DNA of 64,000 nt from Puccinellia tenuiflora (taxonomy: Eukaryota; Streptophyta; Magnoliopsida; Poales; Poaceae): NCBI GenBank assembly GCA_012064385.1, contig QRDG01001895.1:62001-126000 (forward strand), in the 5' to 3' direction. Every line of letters begins with the position of its first letter. The first letter of the stretch is position 1. Positions 1 through 10,590 of the stretch are shown here, in pieces. The translations under genes were made by a program, and so were the position numbers. Under the pieces are notes generated by a model. It had not been told where the DNA came from. It made no database searches and was given only the letters and a program-made list of their open reading frames with translations.

Positions 1-1743
1 ATGAGGATGTACTTGATGCCGAGGGCGATGGCGGCTCTGAGCCCGGCGAGGAGGCCTTCATATTCAGTGATGTTGTTGGAGACCTTGTCATTGTCCTTGA
101 AGCACAATTGGACGGTGTAGTAGAGCTTGTCGCCCGCCGGTGAGGTGAGGACGGCGCCAGCCCCTGCACTCCTGGCCGCAAAGGCGCCGTCGAAGTGCAT
201 GGTCCAGTGGCTTGGTGTCGTCCCTCCTGAGGCTGTAACCTCCTCCTCTTGAGGCTCTTCTTCATGCGTGTCTGTCCATTCGGCCATGAAATCAGCCAAC
301 GCCCTGCCCTTGATGACCCTGGTGGTGTCAAACTCCAGCTTGAAGGGTTGTAGCTCTATGCCCCAGCTTGCGACGCGATCTGTCGCGTTTGGGTTGCGCA
401 GGACCTGCTCCAGGGGATATGAGGTGACCACCTTGATGGGGTGGCCCTGGAAGTAGTGGCGCAGCTTCCTGGAGGCGATGAGGAGCGAGAAGAGGAGCTT
501 TTGCTGCATGGGGTAACGCTCGCGAGCGTCCCGCAGTACTGTGCTGACGAAGTACACGGGATGCTCGACGAGGGTAGTCGTTGGCGTGGCAGCGGCTGAC
601 TCCTCTCTAGACTTGGTAGAGTCCTCGACGAGGGTTTCTTGAGGCCTCACTTGGGGAGGCTCGGCAGGAGGCTGGATGCTTGGCGAGGGTGCCTCCTTGT
701 CGGGGGGTTCTGGGCTTGGCGAGGCGGAGGTCTGCTTGGCGAGGACTGGCTCTTCCCTTTCCGCCACCAAGACCGCGCTTGCCGTCTGAGGAGTGGCTGC
801 AAGATACAGCTTCAGAGGCTCGCGAGGGCGTGGAGCAACCATGATGGGTGGGCTCGCCAGGTATTTCTTCAGGTCCTCAAAGGCCTTTGCTGCTTCAGGG
901 GTCCACTTGAAGGGACCGGACCTCTTCATGATCTTGAAAAATGGCAGCGCCCTCTCGCCGAACTTGGAGATGAAACGGCCGAGGCTGGCCATACATCCCG
1001 CTAAGCGCTGCATGTCCTTGAGGCGACGAGGAGGCTGCATCTGCTCTATGGCCTTGATCTTGTCGGGGTTGGCCTCAATGCCACGGTGAGATACCAGGAA
1101 CCCGAGGAGCTTGCCTGAAGGGACCCCGAAGACGCACTTGGCGGGGTTCAGCTTGATGTTGACCTTGCGCAGGTTGGCAAAGGTCTACTCGAGGTCCTGG
1201 ATGAGCGTGTCCTTCTCGCGGGTCTTGACGACGATGTCATCGACGTAGGCCTCTGCATTCCTCCCCATTTGAGCTCCCAAGGCGATCCTCATGAGGCGCT
1301 GGAACGTGGCGCCGGCGTTCTTCAGACCGAAGGGCATGCAGACGTAGCAGAACACACCACAAGGGGTGAGAAATGCTGTCTTCTCCTCGTCCTCCTTCGC
1401 CATCTTGATCTGGTGGTAACCAGAGAAGGCATCCAGAAAACAGAGGAGTGCGCACCGGCGGTGGAGTCCATGATCTGGTCGATCCTCGGGAGGGGATAGG
1501 GATCCTTGGGGCAGGCCTTGTTGAGGTCGGTGAAGTCGATGCAGAGGCGGCTCCTCCGGTGTGCTTGGGGACGACCACACCGTTGGCGAGCCAAGTGGGG
1601 TGGACCACTTCCTTGATGATGCTGGCCTTCTTCAGCTTTTCTACTTCCTTGACGATGAAGTCTTGTTTCTCTGGTGCTTGGCGCCGCGCCTTTTGCTTCA
1701 CGGGGCGTGCGTTTGGACACACGGCTAAGTGGTGCTCGATCAC
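1..1743 (-). pseudogene. Gypsy pol remnant: reverse transcriptase and RNase H
   Basis: The translation carries reverse-transcriptase hallmarks spread over three frames: a segment ending in VVVPKH, the DFTDLNKACPKD block, the LDAFSGYHQI block and the catalytic YVDD motif near position 1225. The reading frame shifts near 1560 and again near 1440, and a TAG interrupts it at about 1183. Below that stop the frame stays open to base 1 and includes the RT thumb, connection and the first RNase H Asp motif (MHFDGAF, near 200). It has no start codon of its own and would have been part of a gag-pol polyprotein. The RNase H domain is cut by the window edge. Confidence 0.85.
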
Positions 1744-1827
1744 CTCCCTCGGTACTCAGGACATATCTGACGGTGTCCAGGCGAACATGTCAGAGTTTGC
1801 CCTGAGGAAGGCGACAAGCGCGCCTTC

Positions 1828-4216
1828 CTATTTGGGAGGCAGGTTGGCGCCGATGGTGACGCTAGCCCCCGAGCCGCTTGCCTCCAGAGACACTTGCTTT
1901 GTCGCGGCCTTCTCCTGAGAGAACAGCTGCTTCTTCTTCGCGGGGGATCTCGGGAGGGGTTCCTCGTCCTCGTCAGCGGGTGACGCCACCGCGGCAGCCT
2001 TGTAGGCCGCTTGCGCGGCGTACAGGGCGTCCGAGACCACGCCGCGGATGACAATGGTGCCACCCGAGCCAAGGAGCTTGACGAGGTTGTAGGCGTGGTG
2101 GGTCACCGCCATGAACTTGGCGAGGGCGGGGTAGCCGAGTATGGCGTTGTAGGGTAGGCCGATGTGCGCGACGTCGAAGTCGATCAGCTCGGTGCGGTAG
2201 TTGGCCTGGGTGCCGAAAGTGACGGCGAGCCTCACCTGCCCCAAAGGGGTGGTAAGACCCTCTGTCACTCCCGAGAAGGGCCTGGTGGGCATGAGCCGCT
2301 CGTAGGGCACCTGCAGCTTCTCGAATGTCTCGACGGAGATGACGTTGAGGCCGGCACCCCCATCAATGAGCGTCTTAGAGACGGCGATGTTGTTGATGGT
2401 GGGGGTGCAGACCAGCGGGATGGTGCCAACAGTCGAAGTGGACTTGGGGTGGTCGCCGGAATCGAAGGTAATGGGGCACTGGGACCATTTGAGGGGCCTG
2501 GAGGCCTCGACTCCAGGAAGGGCTGCTGTGACCTCGCGAGCGAGTTGCTTGAAGTGGCGGTTGGAGCGAGGGGCCTGAGCCCCGCCGAGGATGCAAGCGG
2601 CCCCGCGAGGCACCTGGTAGCCCTCGTCAGCCTCGGCAGGCAGGTTGTCGTTCACGGGCTGGACGGCGTTGGCCTGGGGGTTCTGCTGGTAGTTGTCGTT
2701 GTAGTTGTTGTTCCAGCGTCGCCCCCCGCGGCCGCCGCGGCCTCCGCGGCCTCCGTTTGCCTCGCGAGCCTCGCGAGCCTCGCGAAGCCTTTTGAGGTCG
2801 TAGCAGTCCTCGGTGGCATGAGAATGCCTGTTGTGGTAGATGCAGAAGGGACGATCATCCTTCTTCTCAGGTCCTGCGGCTGGAGTGGCAGCTTGGCGAG
2901 GCTGCTTGGCGTCGGGCTCTGCCGCGAGGACCGCGGTAGTCTTGCGCTTCTCGGAGGATTTCTTCTTCTTGGACCCCTCGGTGGGGTCCCCTGGCTCGTT
3001 CTTGACGAACAAGCGGCCCTCTTCAGCCTTGGCGCACTTGTCCGCCAAGTCGAAAAGCTTGACGACGGTGGTGATGTTGTCGTGGATGCCAAGCTTCTCG
3101 AGCATCCGCACATCTGTGACCCCAGCCTGGAAGGCCGAAATGACCTGTGCGTCGGTGGCGTTGGGGATCTTGTTGCGCACTTGGCTGAAGCGCTGGATGT
3201 ACTTGCGGAGGGTCTCGCCGGGCTTCTAACGCACAGCGCGGAGGTCGTTGTAGGTGAGGCCGCGCTCGTACGTGCCCTTGAAGTTGGCGACGAAGCACCA
3301 GCAGAGCTCCTTCCAGGTGTTGATGGACTCGGCGGGGAGGTTGGTGAGCCATGAGGACGCGGAGTCCTTGAGGTCCATGGGGAACCAGTTCGCCATGAAC
3401 CTGTCGTCGCCCCCGGCGGCCTGGATGGCCAGAGTGTAGAGCTGCAGGAACTCCAGGGGGTTGTTCTTGCCGTCGTAGCGCGGAGGGAGGTCCGGCCTGA
3501 ACTTGACCGGCCAGACGACGCGACGGAGGCTGCGAGTGAACGCGGCCGTCGTGCCGTAGGTGACCGTGCCGTTGGCGAGGGTGGCGCCCGGCGGTGGCGA
3601 CGTCCTGGACGGCGCGGTTGCGGCGTTCCTGCCCACGCTCGATGCTTACGCGTGCGTCCTCAGGGGCTCGCTGCACGATTTGGCAGTCGTGCGGCGACGA
3701 CGCGTGCGATGCAGCGCGGCCGTCGCGAGGATGAGCCCCCGCTGGAGCAGGTTGCGGTGGAACCTGTGGAGCTGGAGCGGGCGCGGGCTGACGAGGGGGC
3801 GCGGGAGGTGCGCCGTGCGCCACGTCCCCCACGAGCGCAGAAGGAACCAGGGAACGAGACGGTGCAGGTGCGGCGGCGCGAGCGGCGCTGATGAGTTCGG
3901 AGACGCGGTTGAGCCAGGCCTCCTGAGCGTCCGGCGTGGGGCGGTACTGCAGCAGCTCCTGCGCCATGAGAAGCGCAGTCGCCGGGCTGGGCGCAGGGCG
4001 GCCCAGCGAGGAGGCAGCACGGTCCCGCGACGGGTGCAGGGAGGAGGCCTCCTCTTCACCGAGGTCGTCCTCAGCGTGGTCGATGTCGTCGTCATCCGGG
4101 TGCTCGACGCGGGGCTCGGGGTCGGCGCGGCGCGCCGGAGCGGCGCTCCCACGCGTCCGGCCGCGCGGGTTGCCAGCAGGAGGAGCGAGTCGTTCGGCGC
4201 GAGAAGGGCCGACCAT
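1828..4216 (-). pseudogene. Gypsy gag and aspartic protease remnant
   Basis: The likely gag start is the ATG at 4216, just inside the 5' LTR and primer site. The N-terminal part is Pro/Ala/Arg-rich and acidic. The frame shifts near 3600 into the retrotransposon gag domain (motif RPDLPPRYDGKNNP, a Trp-rich helical region). A zinc-knuckle-like segment (FCIYHNRHSHATEDC) lies near 2830, and a retropepsin-like domain with LIDGGAGLNVI lies near 2360. A TAG codon at 3226-3228 interrupts an otherwise continuous frame between two conserved gag blocks, and the sequence around it fits a CAG-to-TAG transition. A lysine- and serine-rich linker follows the gag domain. Confidence 0.85.
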
Positions 4217-4267
4217 GGCTGCGTCGAGGTTGAAGATGCGCCTCAGCCCCCTACCTGGCGCGCCAAA

Positions 4268-5314
4268 TGTCGGAGAACTGTCCCAGGAACTGGGTGTGTC
4301 TCGAGAAGGATCGAGTAAGGGGCTGAACACGGAATCAAACAACCCTCAACGTGCTCCGGCGACGATGCTCGTCGGACTCGCTGCGGGACAGCACTGCAGA
4401 GATGGAACGCTCGGTCTTACCCAGGTTCAGGGCCCTCTTGTGGAGGTAAAACCCCTACGTCCTGCTTTGGTGTATTGCACTGCTTAGAGAGTTCTCAGTA
4501 CAAGGAGAGCTTGTCGAGCTCGAGGTGGCTAACAATGGCTACTTGCTAGTCTTCAGATCTAGGGTTTGGTCTAAGCTCCCAGATTCCGAAAACCGAACCC
4601 GTTGCTTGGGCGCGCCCCTTCTCCTTTTATAGGCGTCTCGGACCTCTTCCGCCCAAATATTTGGGCGGGAAGGGTTACCACACGGCGACGAAGGAGGAGG
4701 TGCGGTGCACCATAAAGGTGAAGTCCACCAGAAAGGTGAAGGCCATGGACGCGGTCCAGGGCAGGGACGGCGTCATCAAAGCTGGAAAAGGCCACCGTCC
4801 AACGGGCGGCGGGCTGGCGCTGCGGAGGCGGAACGGGTCCCACGGTGACGTCGCCCTTGGAGCGTAGCTGCAGACGGTTCCCTTATCACCGAAGTGGCAA
4901 TACTCGTTGTCCGCTTTGCTTGGCGCTGCTTTGTTGACTCCTTTATGCATGGGAACGGCAACTGCGGTGTCGTCGTCATCGCGCGCAAGCGCGCGCGTCA
5001 CCCTGCACATGGCGCAGAGCCCATGTGCGCTCTGCCGCGGAGGCAGGGATGGTTTCGTGAGGAAGGAGCCTCGGCGAGGCGAAAAACCTCGCCGAGCCCT
5101 TCGGCTTGGTCCTTAGCAGAATTGCGGGTGGCGTCGGAGACACCTTGTCGAGTTGCGATCCCTCGCCAAGGGAGGGAATCCTCGGCGAGGAGAAAAGACC
5201 CCTCGCGAGGCTCGCCAGGCTTGGAGAGCCTGGTCCTTAGCAAAAATCATCCAAAGGATCTTGTGGGCCCTGACAGGCCGGCCCGTGGTACCCTGGTTTC
5301 CACTATGCCGATAG
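4268..5314 (-). repeat. 5' LTR of the Gypsy element
   Basis: The plus-strand sequence opens with TGTCGGAGAACTG directly next to a primer-type sequence (TGGCGCGCCAGGTAGGGG on the minus strand, about 4250-4265), which fixes the inner boundary. The outer boundary near 5314 is inferred from a degraded end resembling TGTCGGCATAG on the minus strand. The LTR is about 1.05 kb. A TATA box (CTATAAAAGG, minus strand) sits at about 4624-4632. No partner LTR is in the window, so the outer edge is approximate. Confidence 0.75.
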
Positions 5315-5820
5315 CAGGCTGCAGCTTTGACCACCATCACCTCTCGCAAACGCCGCCGCCGCCACTCCCTACCGGCACGCTCACTCCCGACCCGAGTACC
5401 GCCTCCCGCGGACGCCGCCGCCGCCACTCTCCTCAAGTGCCCGCGCTCACAACGCCGCCCCATCTCTCTTCCTGCCTTCCTGGTCCTCGTCTGCCGAGCT
5501 TGTCGGCATCTGATCCGGCCTAGCGCCGTCCTTTGCTCCGACGACCACTCGCCGCCGAGGAGGCTTCTCGGGCCCGGCCTCCTCTACGAGCTCCGGACGG
5601 TACGGCTCCACCACGACCATGGTCGCCGCCCTCGTGTGCGTGCGCGCCTCCCGCACGGTGACCGGTCGTGGTCACCGTCACGGACCGTTTTTTCTCCAAT
5701 CGAAGAGCACTGGAAGTAGCATGCAGTATGCTGTCATAGATGTCTTGAGGTGCTACCAGCGCTGTTGGTCCCTGCTGCCATGGGTGTATGGTCCTGCTAC
5801 AAGCCGTCTGACATGTCGAC
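5315..5820. other. GC-rich unassigned region
   Basis: This stretch is rich in CGCCGCC-type triplets. It has an open frame on the plus strand from about 5327 to 5719 and overlapping ones on the minus strand. The composition resembles a grass 5' UTR or first exon, but no domain, splice pattern or homolog was recognised, so no gene is called. Confidence 0.3.
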
Positions 5821-5823
5821 GGT

Positions 5824-6335
5824 GCTGCCAAAGGAGTGCGGCAGTGCTCTCGTGGGAGGTCGCCGGTGCTTCCGAAGGAGAGTGGCAGTGCTCCCACTGG
5901 AGGGCGGCGGTGCTCCCATGGGTCGGTGCTGCCGAAGAAGACGGTGCTCCAATGCGAGAGCAGAGGTGCGCGGCGGACGGTGGTGCCACAAGTGCTCATC
6001 GGATGTGCTTCCATAGGAGGGCGCCGGTGAAGAGCGGCGGTGCTATCATAGAAGGACACCGGTGCTACCGAAGAAGAGCGGCGGTGCTATCATAGAAGGA
6101 CGCTAGTGCTACCGAAGAAGACTGGGGGTGCTGCCATGGGAGGGCGTGCTGCTGAAGAAGAGCGGCATTGCTATCATAGAAGGACGCCGGTGCTACCGAA
6201 GAAGACTGGGGGTGCTACCATGGGAGGACGCCGGTGCTGCCGAAGAAGACCGGCGATGCTACCATGCTAGGACGTCGGTGCTGCCGAAGAAGAAAGAACG
6301 ACTGTGCTACCTTGGCAGGACGCCAGTGTTATGAC
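5824..6335. repeat. 44-bp minisatellite, about 12 degenerate units
   Basis: A unit of about 44 bp built from GGTGCTACCGAAGAAG and CTATCATAGAAGGACGCC segments is repeated head to tail. Copies are most regular from about 6020 to 6330 and more degenerate to the left (5824-6000). Variation is mainly substitution plus alternation of CTATCATAGAAGG with CTACCATGGGAGG. Short open frames run through it in several phases, but no protein is proposed. Confidence 0.85.
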
Positions 6336-6525
6336 GACGTCTTCTCCGGGGGCGGCGTCTTCTCCGGCGACGCGACATGATAGGTTCTGAGGCGAGTGGC
6401 CATGGGCTTGTGTTCTGGGGAGTAATTTTTTTTATGTGCGGGTATGAAAAGTGAGAAGTGCATGCCGGTTATTACTCGTTTGACCCGGTCAAGGTACACG
6501 TGTCGCCTTGTCGACTCGGGGGATC

Positions 6526-6808
6526 TGTGAGATCCTGGCTCAGGGCTCAATAGGATTGATAGGATACTCATATCAACAAGTTGCAACTTCTTTTCCGGAA
6601 GCTCATTCGAAAAGAACTCCGAGGTTAAGCGTGCTTGGCCCGGAGCAATTTGAGGATGGGTGACCGACAGGGAAGTCCTTCCCGGGTACGCACGAGTGAG
6701 GACAAAGAGCGCAGAAAAGACTAGTGTTGGTCTGTGGGGCCAGTCTAGAGATCCTAAAGAGCTGCCAGGTGTAACAGGCACCGGTCCGGGAGTGGCCGGG
6801 GTGTTACA
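6526..6808 (+). repeat. Cassandra left LTR
   Basis: It starts with TGTGAGATCCTGGCTC and ends with GTGTTACA. It differs from the right LTR by scattered substitutions and small indels, so the insertion is not very recent. Confidence 0.95.
6610..6695 (+). promoter_or_regulatory. 5S rRNA-like internal Pol III promoter in left LTR
   Basis: GAACTCCGAGGTTAAGCGTG and GATGGGTGACC match the A-box and the intermediate/C-box region of plant 5S rRNA in order and spacing, followed by GGAAGTCCTT. The segment between them is diverged from true 5S. In Cassandra this domain is thought to drive Pol III transcription. Confidence 0.88.
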
Positions 6809-6810
6809 AT

Positions 6811-6822
6811 TGGTATCAGAGC
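6811..6822 (+). promoter_or_regulatory. Cassandra primer-binding site (tRNA-iMet)
   Basis: TGGTATCAGAGC is the standard complement of the 3' end of initiator tRNA-Met, two bases after the LTR end. Confidence 0.93.
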
Positions 6823-6960
6823 CGACCCTTGCGGTAATTCGGGCGTATGTGGGTCAGATGCACGGACATGTGGAGCATGTGCCGGCACTGGACGCACAGA
6901 CGGGTGCCAAGAGGGGAAGTTCCTGGACTGGGGGTTGACCGACGAGGGCGTCGGTCTTCT

Positions 6961-6973
6961 AAGGGGGGAAGGA
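6961..6973 (+). other. Cassandra polypurine tract
   Basis: AAGGGGGGAAGGA lies directly before the right LTR, where plus-strand DNA priming is expected. Confidence 0.88.
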
Positions 6974-7255
6974 TGTGAGATCCTGTCTGAGGGCTCAATA
7001 GGATTGATAGGATACTCATATCAACAAGTTGCAACTTCTTTTCCGAAAGCTTATTCGAAAAGAACTCCGAGGTTAAGCGTGCTTGGCCCAGAGCAATTTG
7101 AGTATGGGTGACCGACAGGGAAGTCCTTCCCGGATGCGCACGAGTGAGTACAAAGTGCGCAGAAAAGAATAGTGTTGATCTGTAGGACCAGTCTAGAGAT
7201 CCTAGAGAGCTGCCAGGTGTAACAGTCGCCGGTCCGGAGTAGCCGGGGTGTTACA
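6974..7255 (+). repeat. Cassandra right LTR
   Basis: It has the same termini as the left LTR and contains a second 5S-like domain at about 7058-7143. It is followed directly by the target duplication GGATC. Confidence 0.95.
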
Positions 7256-7291
7256 GGATCGTAGGGAATTATCCCCTGAGGTACGCTCAGC

Positions 7292-7845
7292 GCTATACGT
7301 CACACGTGTCCATCACAAATGGAGCTCGTCCGGCGTGCGCGTGCCGCTTGAGCCTATATATACTACCTAGGGTGCTACTCCAGCTTATTAGGCCGGTCGA
7401 AAGGAGCGCACGTAGTTAAAGCTAAACTAATTAAGCCGGTGAGTTGACCTCACGTGCTTGCCTCCACAGACACAAGAATCAAAGCGGATCTAATAAAATG
7501 ATCCATGCATCTGTCTCCCAGCAAGAGTTGACCCGTGCCGGTTTTATTTCTGACCACCCAGCACCACTTCGCTGCGCTGCACTGCACCGCCGCAGAGATC
7601 GCAACCCTTTTGTTGCTCCGTCAGTCATCTGTTCTTTCTCCCCCTTTTCTTTCGCTTTCTACGACTGACGCCCGTGCTTACTCGATTAATTTTGCGTGGC
7701 TATATATGCACTACGTAGTATGTTAGGTTATTTACCAGCCAACCGTAGTGGCGAGTGTGATCAGCTTTATTTATTATTCACTCACATCAGTACATCGCAC
7801 ATATACAGGGAAACGAAACGAAAGACGGACGTTTTGTCAGGTGTG
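7292..7845 (+). repeat. Promoter-like direct repeat, copy A
   Basis: This copy shares long blocks with 8366-9106. In order it has an ACACGTG G-box-like site, a TATA box (CTATATATAC, 7354-7363), a conserved leader ending AATTAAGCCG, and a splice-donor-like GTGAGT at 7439. Further shared blocks run down to TTTTGTCAG. The layout resembles a Pol II promoter plus first exon. No encoded protein was recognised. The closest reading is a duplicated 5' gene region or a non-coding transcript unit. Confidence 0.7.
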
Positions 7846-8365
7846 TGCGCGCCGACACTCACCCTATAAACACACGCATGTACACCCTACCTTATGAGCA
7901 ACTTCGAGATACTAAATCGGCGGGTCAGGTATTGATCGAGATTGACGAAGTCACCACAGACGGCTCGTTGTCGACGGGAACATCGCCTCCCACTAAAAAA
8001 TATTCCGCCTATATAATGAGAAACACCTGCATCAAATCTGAGATTTGAACTCTGATAGAATAAGGGTACAACCCCTCTTCTAAACATCCAACCCTCGAAA
8101 GAAACCGTGAAAAGTAACTTGAGCATGGCAAGCGACAAAAATTACCATGAACATTTCTTTGAACATTATGAGCACCACATGAAACGGAGGAATAAATTAA
8201 GCAAAGCATTGTCGTGGTAGCAGCAGCAGTAAGTAGTTGTACGGAATCTTGTCAGCATAAACTGTGGATCTCACGCTCGGCGGGGGTTGCATCATGCAAT
8301 GCAACAATACGGATCGATATCAAGGCAGATTAAGCTAAGCCTAACTGCATGCATGGACGCAGGCA
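7846..8365. repeat. Spacer with a dispersed-repeat-like segment
   Basis: About 7855-8100 resembles a dispersed grass repeat remembered from Triticeae sequences (a block with CACTCACCCTATAAACACACG and ATTTGAACTCTGAT). Its class was not established. No gene is seen. Confidence 0.35.
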
Positions 8366-9106
8366 GCTATACGTGTTGGCACACGTGGCAATCACAGATG
8401 GAGCTCTGCTCGGCGCAACAAGAAAAAATCACAGATGGAGCTACCACGTCCGGGGCGAGCGTGCCACTTGAGCCTATATATACCTAGCTGCTAGCACTAG
8501 CTTATTTAGGCCGGTGGAAAGGAGCGCACGTAGTTAAAGCTAAACTAATTAAGCCGGTGAGTTGACCTCACGTGGCTATTACAGTACTGTACTTACCTCG
8601 ACTACAGACACAAGAATCAAATCGGATTTAAGGCCTATGTCAATGGAGTTTTCTTAACATGGTTTTATAGACATTTTGCTTATGTGACATGTTAGTTAAT
8701 AAAGAAAGAGATTGGGTTTTTAGCTTAGCTAACATACAAGCTTTGTACGTGGTCATAGGCAAAAAAAATGTTTTAGCCCAATTATATACATATATGAGTC
8801 ACAAATCATTAAATGTAAATCCCGTGCCGGTTTTATTTCTGACGACACCACTTCACTGCACTGCACCACCATCCTTTTGTTGCTCCATCAGTTAGCTATC
8901 TGTTCTTCCTCTTTTTTCTTTCACTTTCTACGACTGACGCCCGTGCTCTGCTTACTCGATAAATTCTGCGTGACCGTATATACGTAGGTTGTTACCAGCC
9001 AACCGTAGTGGCGAGTGTGATCAGCTTTATTTATTATTCCCCTCACATCAGCATACATCACACACAAACGAAAGAGAGACGTTTTGTCAGTCAGGTGTGC
9101 CGAGAC
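8366..9106 (+). repeat. Promoter-like direct repeat, copy B
   Basis: This is the second copy of the module at 7292-7845, about 1.07 kb downstream. It keeps the ACACGTGG site, the TATA box (8474-8483), the leader and the donor-like GTGAGT at 8557. It carries about 185 bp of extra sequence at about 8632-8817, beginning AGGCCTATG and containing TCATAGGC internally, which may be a small insertion. Conservation of the TATA, leader and donor between copies is stronger than in the flanks. Confidence 0.7.
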
Positions 9107-9320
9107 AGTATAGACATCAGCTTTTCTTTTATTCTCTTTTTTCTTTTCTTTGGTGCGTAGTACACCTGTGCGCGGATCTGATATCATACGTACGCGAATA
9201 TCTGCGAGGGAAAAAAATAATAATGGTGCAGCGCAGCAGGTGGGGTACGGCCCGAGCCAAGCCAAGGCTCTCTGTCTCCTACTAGTACAGTTCGCACACA
9301 CGTTCCTGAGATTGTGAATA

Positions 9321-9490
9321 GAGTAAAATCCATCAATGGTCACTGAACTTGAGCGTATTACTCGCCGTCATCACCGTACATAGCGATACACAAATTACGG
9401 TCACTGAATATGCACGAGTGTGTCGTACACTGTCACTTGGAGGTTGTAGAGCGACGTCTTTGCTGACATGGCACTAAGTCGACCCCACAT
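9321..9490 (+). repeat. MULE left TIR
   Basis: It pairs with the reverse complement of 10412-10581. Shared blocks include the region around CATAGCGATAC and GCTGAC.TGGCAC. Confidence 0.88.
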
Positions 9491-10411
9491 GTCAGGCCAG
9501 AATCTGTCCACAGGACAATTTTCAAATAATAAAAAACGAAGGGGCTAAAATACAAAAATTATGAAGAGCCTGGCCGGTAGGACCCACTGGTCAGATGCAC
9601 ATCATATCCCCTTCTCCGATCTGGTCAACGCTTACCAATCGAGAGCAGGGCTCGAGAGCACAGCAGCCGAATATTACCAGCAAAAAGAAAAAGAAAGCAG
9701 CAGCCGAATCGATCCAAGAGCAGGTCGGAATTGAAGGCCGTCAGAGACGGACCAAGGCGGCGGCTTGGATTGAGGCTGGCCGGTTGAAGACGGGTCAGGC
9801 TGGCGGCTACCTATACCTGGTGCCACTACGACGCCTGGATTGAGCGCGGCCGCGATTATGAGCTCAACGACGACCTGAGGCGGCCCATTGGTGACGACTT
9901 TCTGAGGGAAGCAATGGTGTTGTCCATTGCCTGGCGGCGCGGCTGCGCCGCCCACCTCTGTGCGCCTCCGTGCCTCCCGGCACCAGTACGTCACCGCGCT
10001 GCCCGACCCCAGCTAATCGTGGCCACGGCGCCGAAGCGCGAGGATGTTTGTCCGCCGCGTGCGAGATCCGCCGACGCTTCCATCCTCGTGTACACGGCCT
10101 CGAGATGTACGTGCGCGGCGCCGGAGAGCGCGGTGTCTCCGGTGAGAAGGCCAAGCGAGTCCTTGGTCGATACACCATCACGAGCCGCAAGGATGCGCCG
10201 CAGGTTGGTCCCGTCCTCGATGTGACGAAGGTGAGATTCACGCCCCCCCTGCCCCCTTTCCTCAACCCTCGGGGCCGATCCGCCGCGGGCCTCGCCGTAG
10301 GCGTCGATGCGGAGGTGCTACCGGAGATCCCAAATATCCAGCATCGGTGTTCCTGGGCTTTGTATAAAAAAGTAGAACTGGGAGGGGTATTTTTACAAAA
10401 CTATCACATGT

Positions 10412-10581
10412 GGAAACTGGTCAACGCGGTGCCACGTCAGCAAATACGTTGCTCTACAGGCTCCGGTGACCGTGTACAACACACTTGCGCGTATTTAGTG
10501 ATCGTAACTTGCGTATCGCTATGTATAGTGATGACGACGAGTAACATGTTCAAGTTCAGTAACCTCCGATGAATTTTACTC
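10412..10581 (-). repeat. MULE right TIR
   Basis: It is the inverted copy of 9321-9490 with scattered substitutions, ending directly at the 9-bp target duplication. Confidence 0.88.
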
Positions 10582-10590
10582 TTGTGAATA

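Larger units (their letters stand above)
1..5314 (-). mobile_element. Ty3/Gypsy LTR retrotransposon, 5' part, decayed
   Basis: Read on the minus strand, the order is LTR (5314 to 4268), a primer-binding-type sequence, gag, aspartic protease, reverse transcriptase and the start of RNase H at the window edge. Integrase and the 3' LTR would lie to the left, outside the window. The protease-RT-RNase H order without a preceding integrase is the Gypsy arrangement. The coding part is broken by at least three frame changes and two in-frame stops, so this copy is not autonomous. The exact family was not identified. Confidence 0.9.
6526..7255 (+). mobile_element. Cassandra TRIM retrotransposon, complete
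   Basis: Two LTRs of 283 and 282 bp (6526-6808 and 6974-7255), both starting TGTGAGATCCTG and ending GGGGTGTTACA, flank an internal region of only about 165 bp. The element has a primer-binding site complementary to initiator tRNA-Met two bases inside the left LTR and a purine tract before the right LTR. It lies between identical 5-bp target duplications GGATC (6521-6525 and 7256-7260). Each LTR contains a 5S rRNA-like segment, the defining mark of Cassandra. It has no coding capacity and depends on other elements for proteins. Confidence 0.96.
9321..10581. mobile_element. Mutator-like element, non-autonomous (Pack-MULE candidate)
   Basis: Long terminal inverted repeats of about 170 bp (9321 to about 9490, and about 10412 to 10581) start GAGTAAAAT. 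They are flanked by a perfect 9-bp target duplication TTGTGAATA at 9312-9320 and 10582-10590. A 9-bp duplication with long TIRs is the Mutator signature. No transposase is present. The inside is GC-rich and contains protein-like open frames, for example 9806-9920 and 9970-10572. This fits a Pack-MULE carrying captured gene fragments, although the donor gene was not recognised. Confidence 0.9.

Noticed and set aside
2164..3354. 396-codon plus-strand frame over the Gypsy gag
   Set aside because: It is antisense to gag-protease, valine- and glycine-rich because of codon bias on the other strand, with no domain.
5826..5845. miR399-like sequence TGCCAAAGGAG
   Set aside because: It is one variant of the 44-bp minisatellite unit and the match breaks down after 11 bases; no precursor hairpin is seen.
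6610..7143. Two genuine 5S rRNA genes
   Set aside because: The matches cover only the internal promoter part, are diverged, and lie at equal places in two LTRs of a complete Cassandra element.
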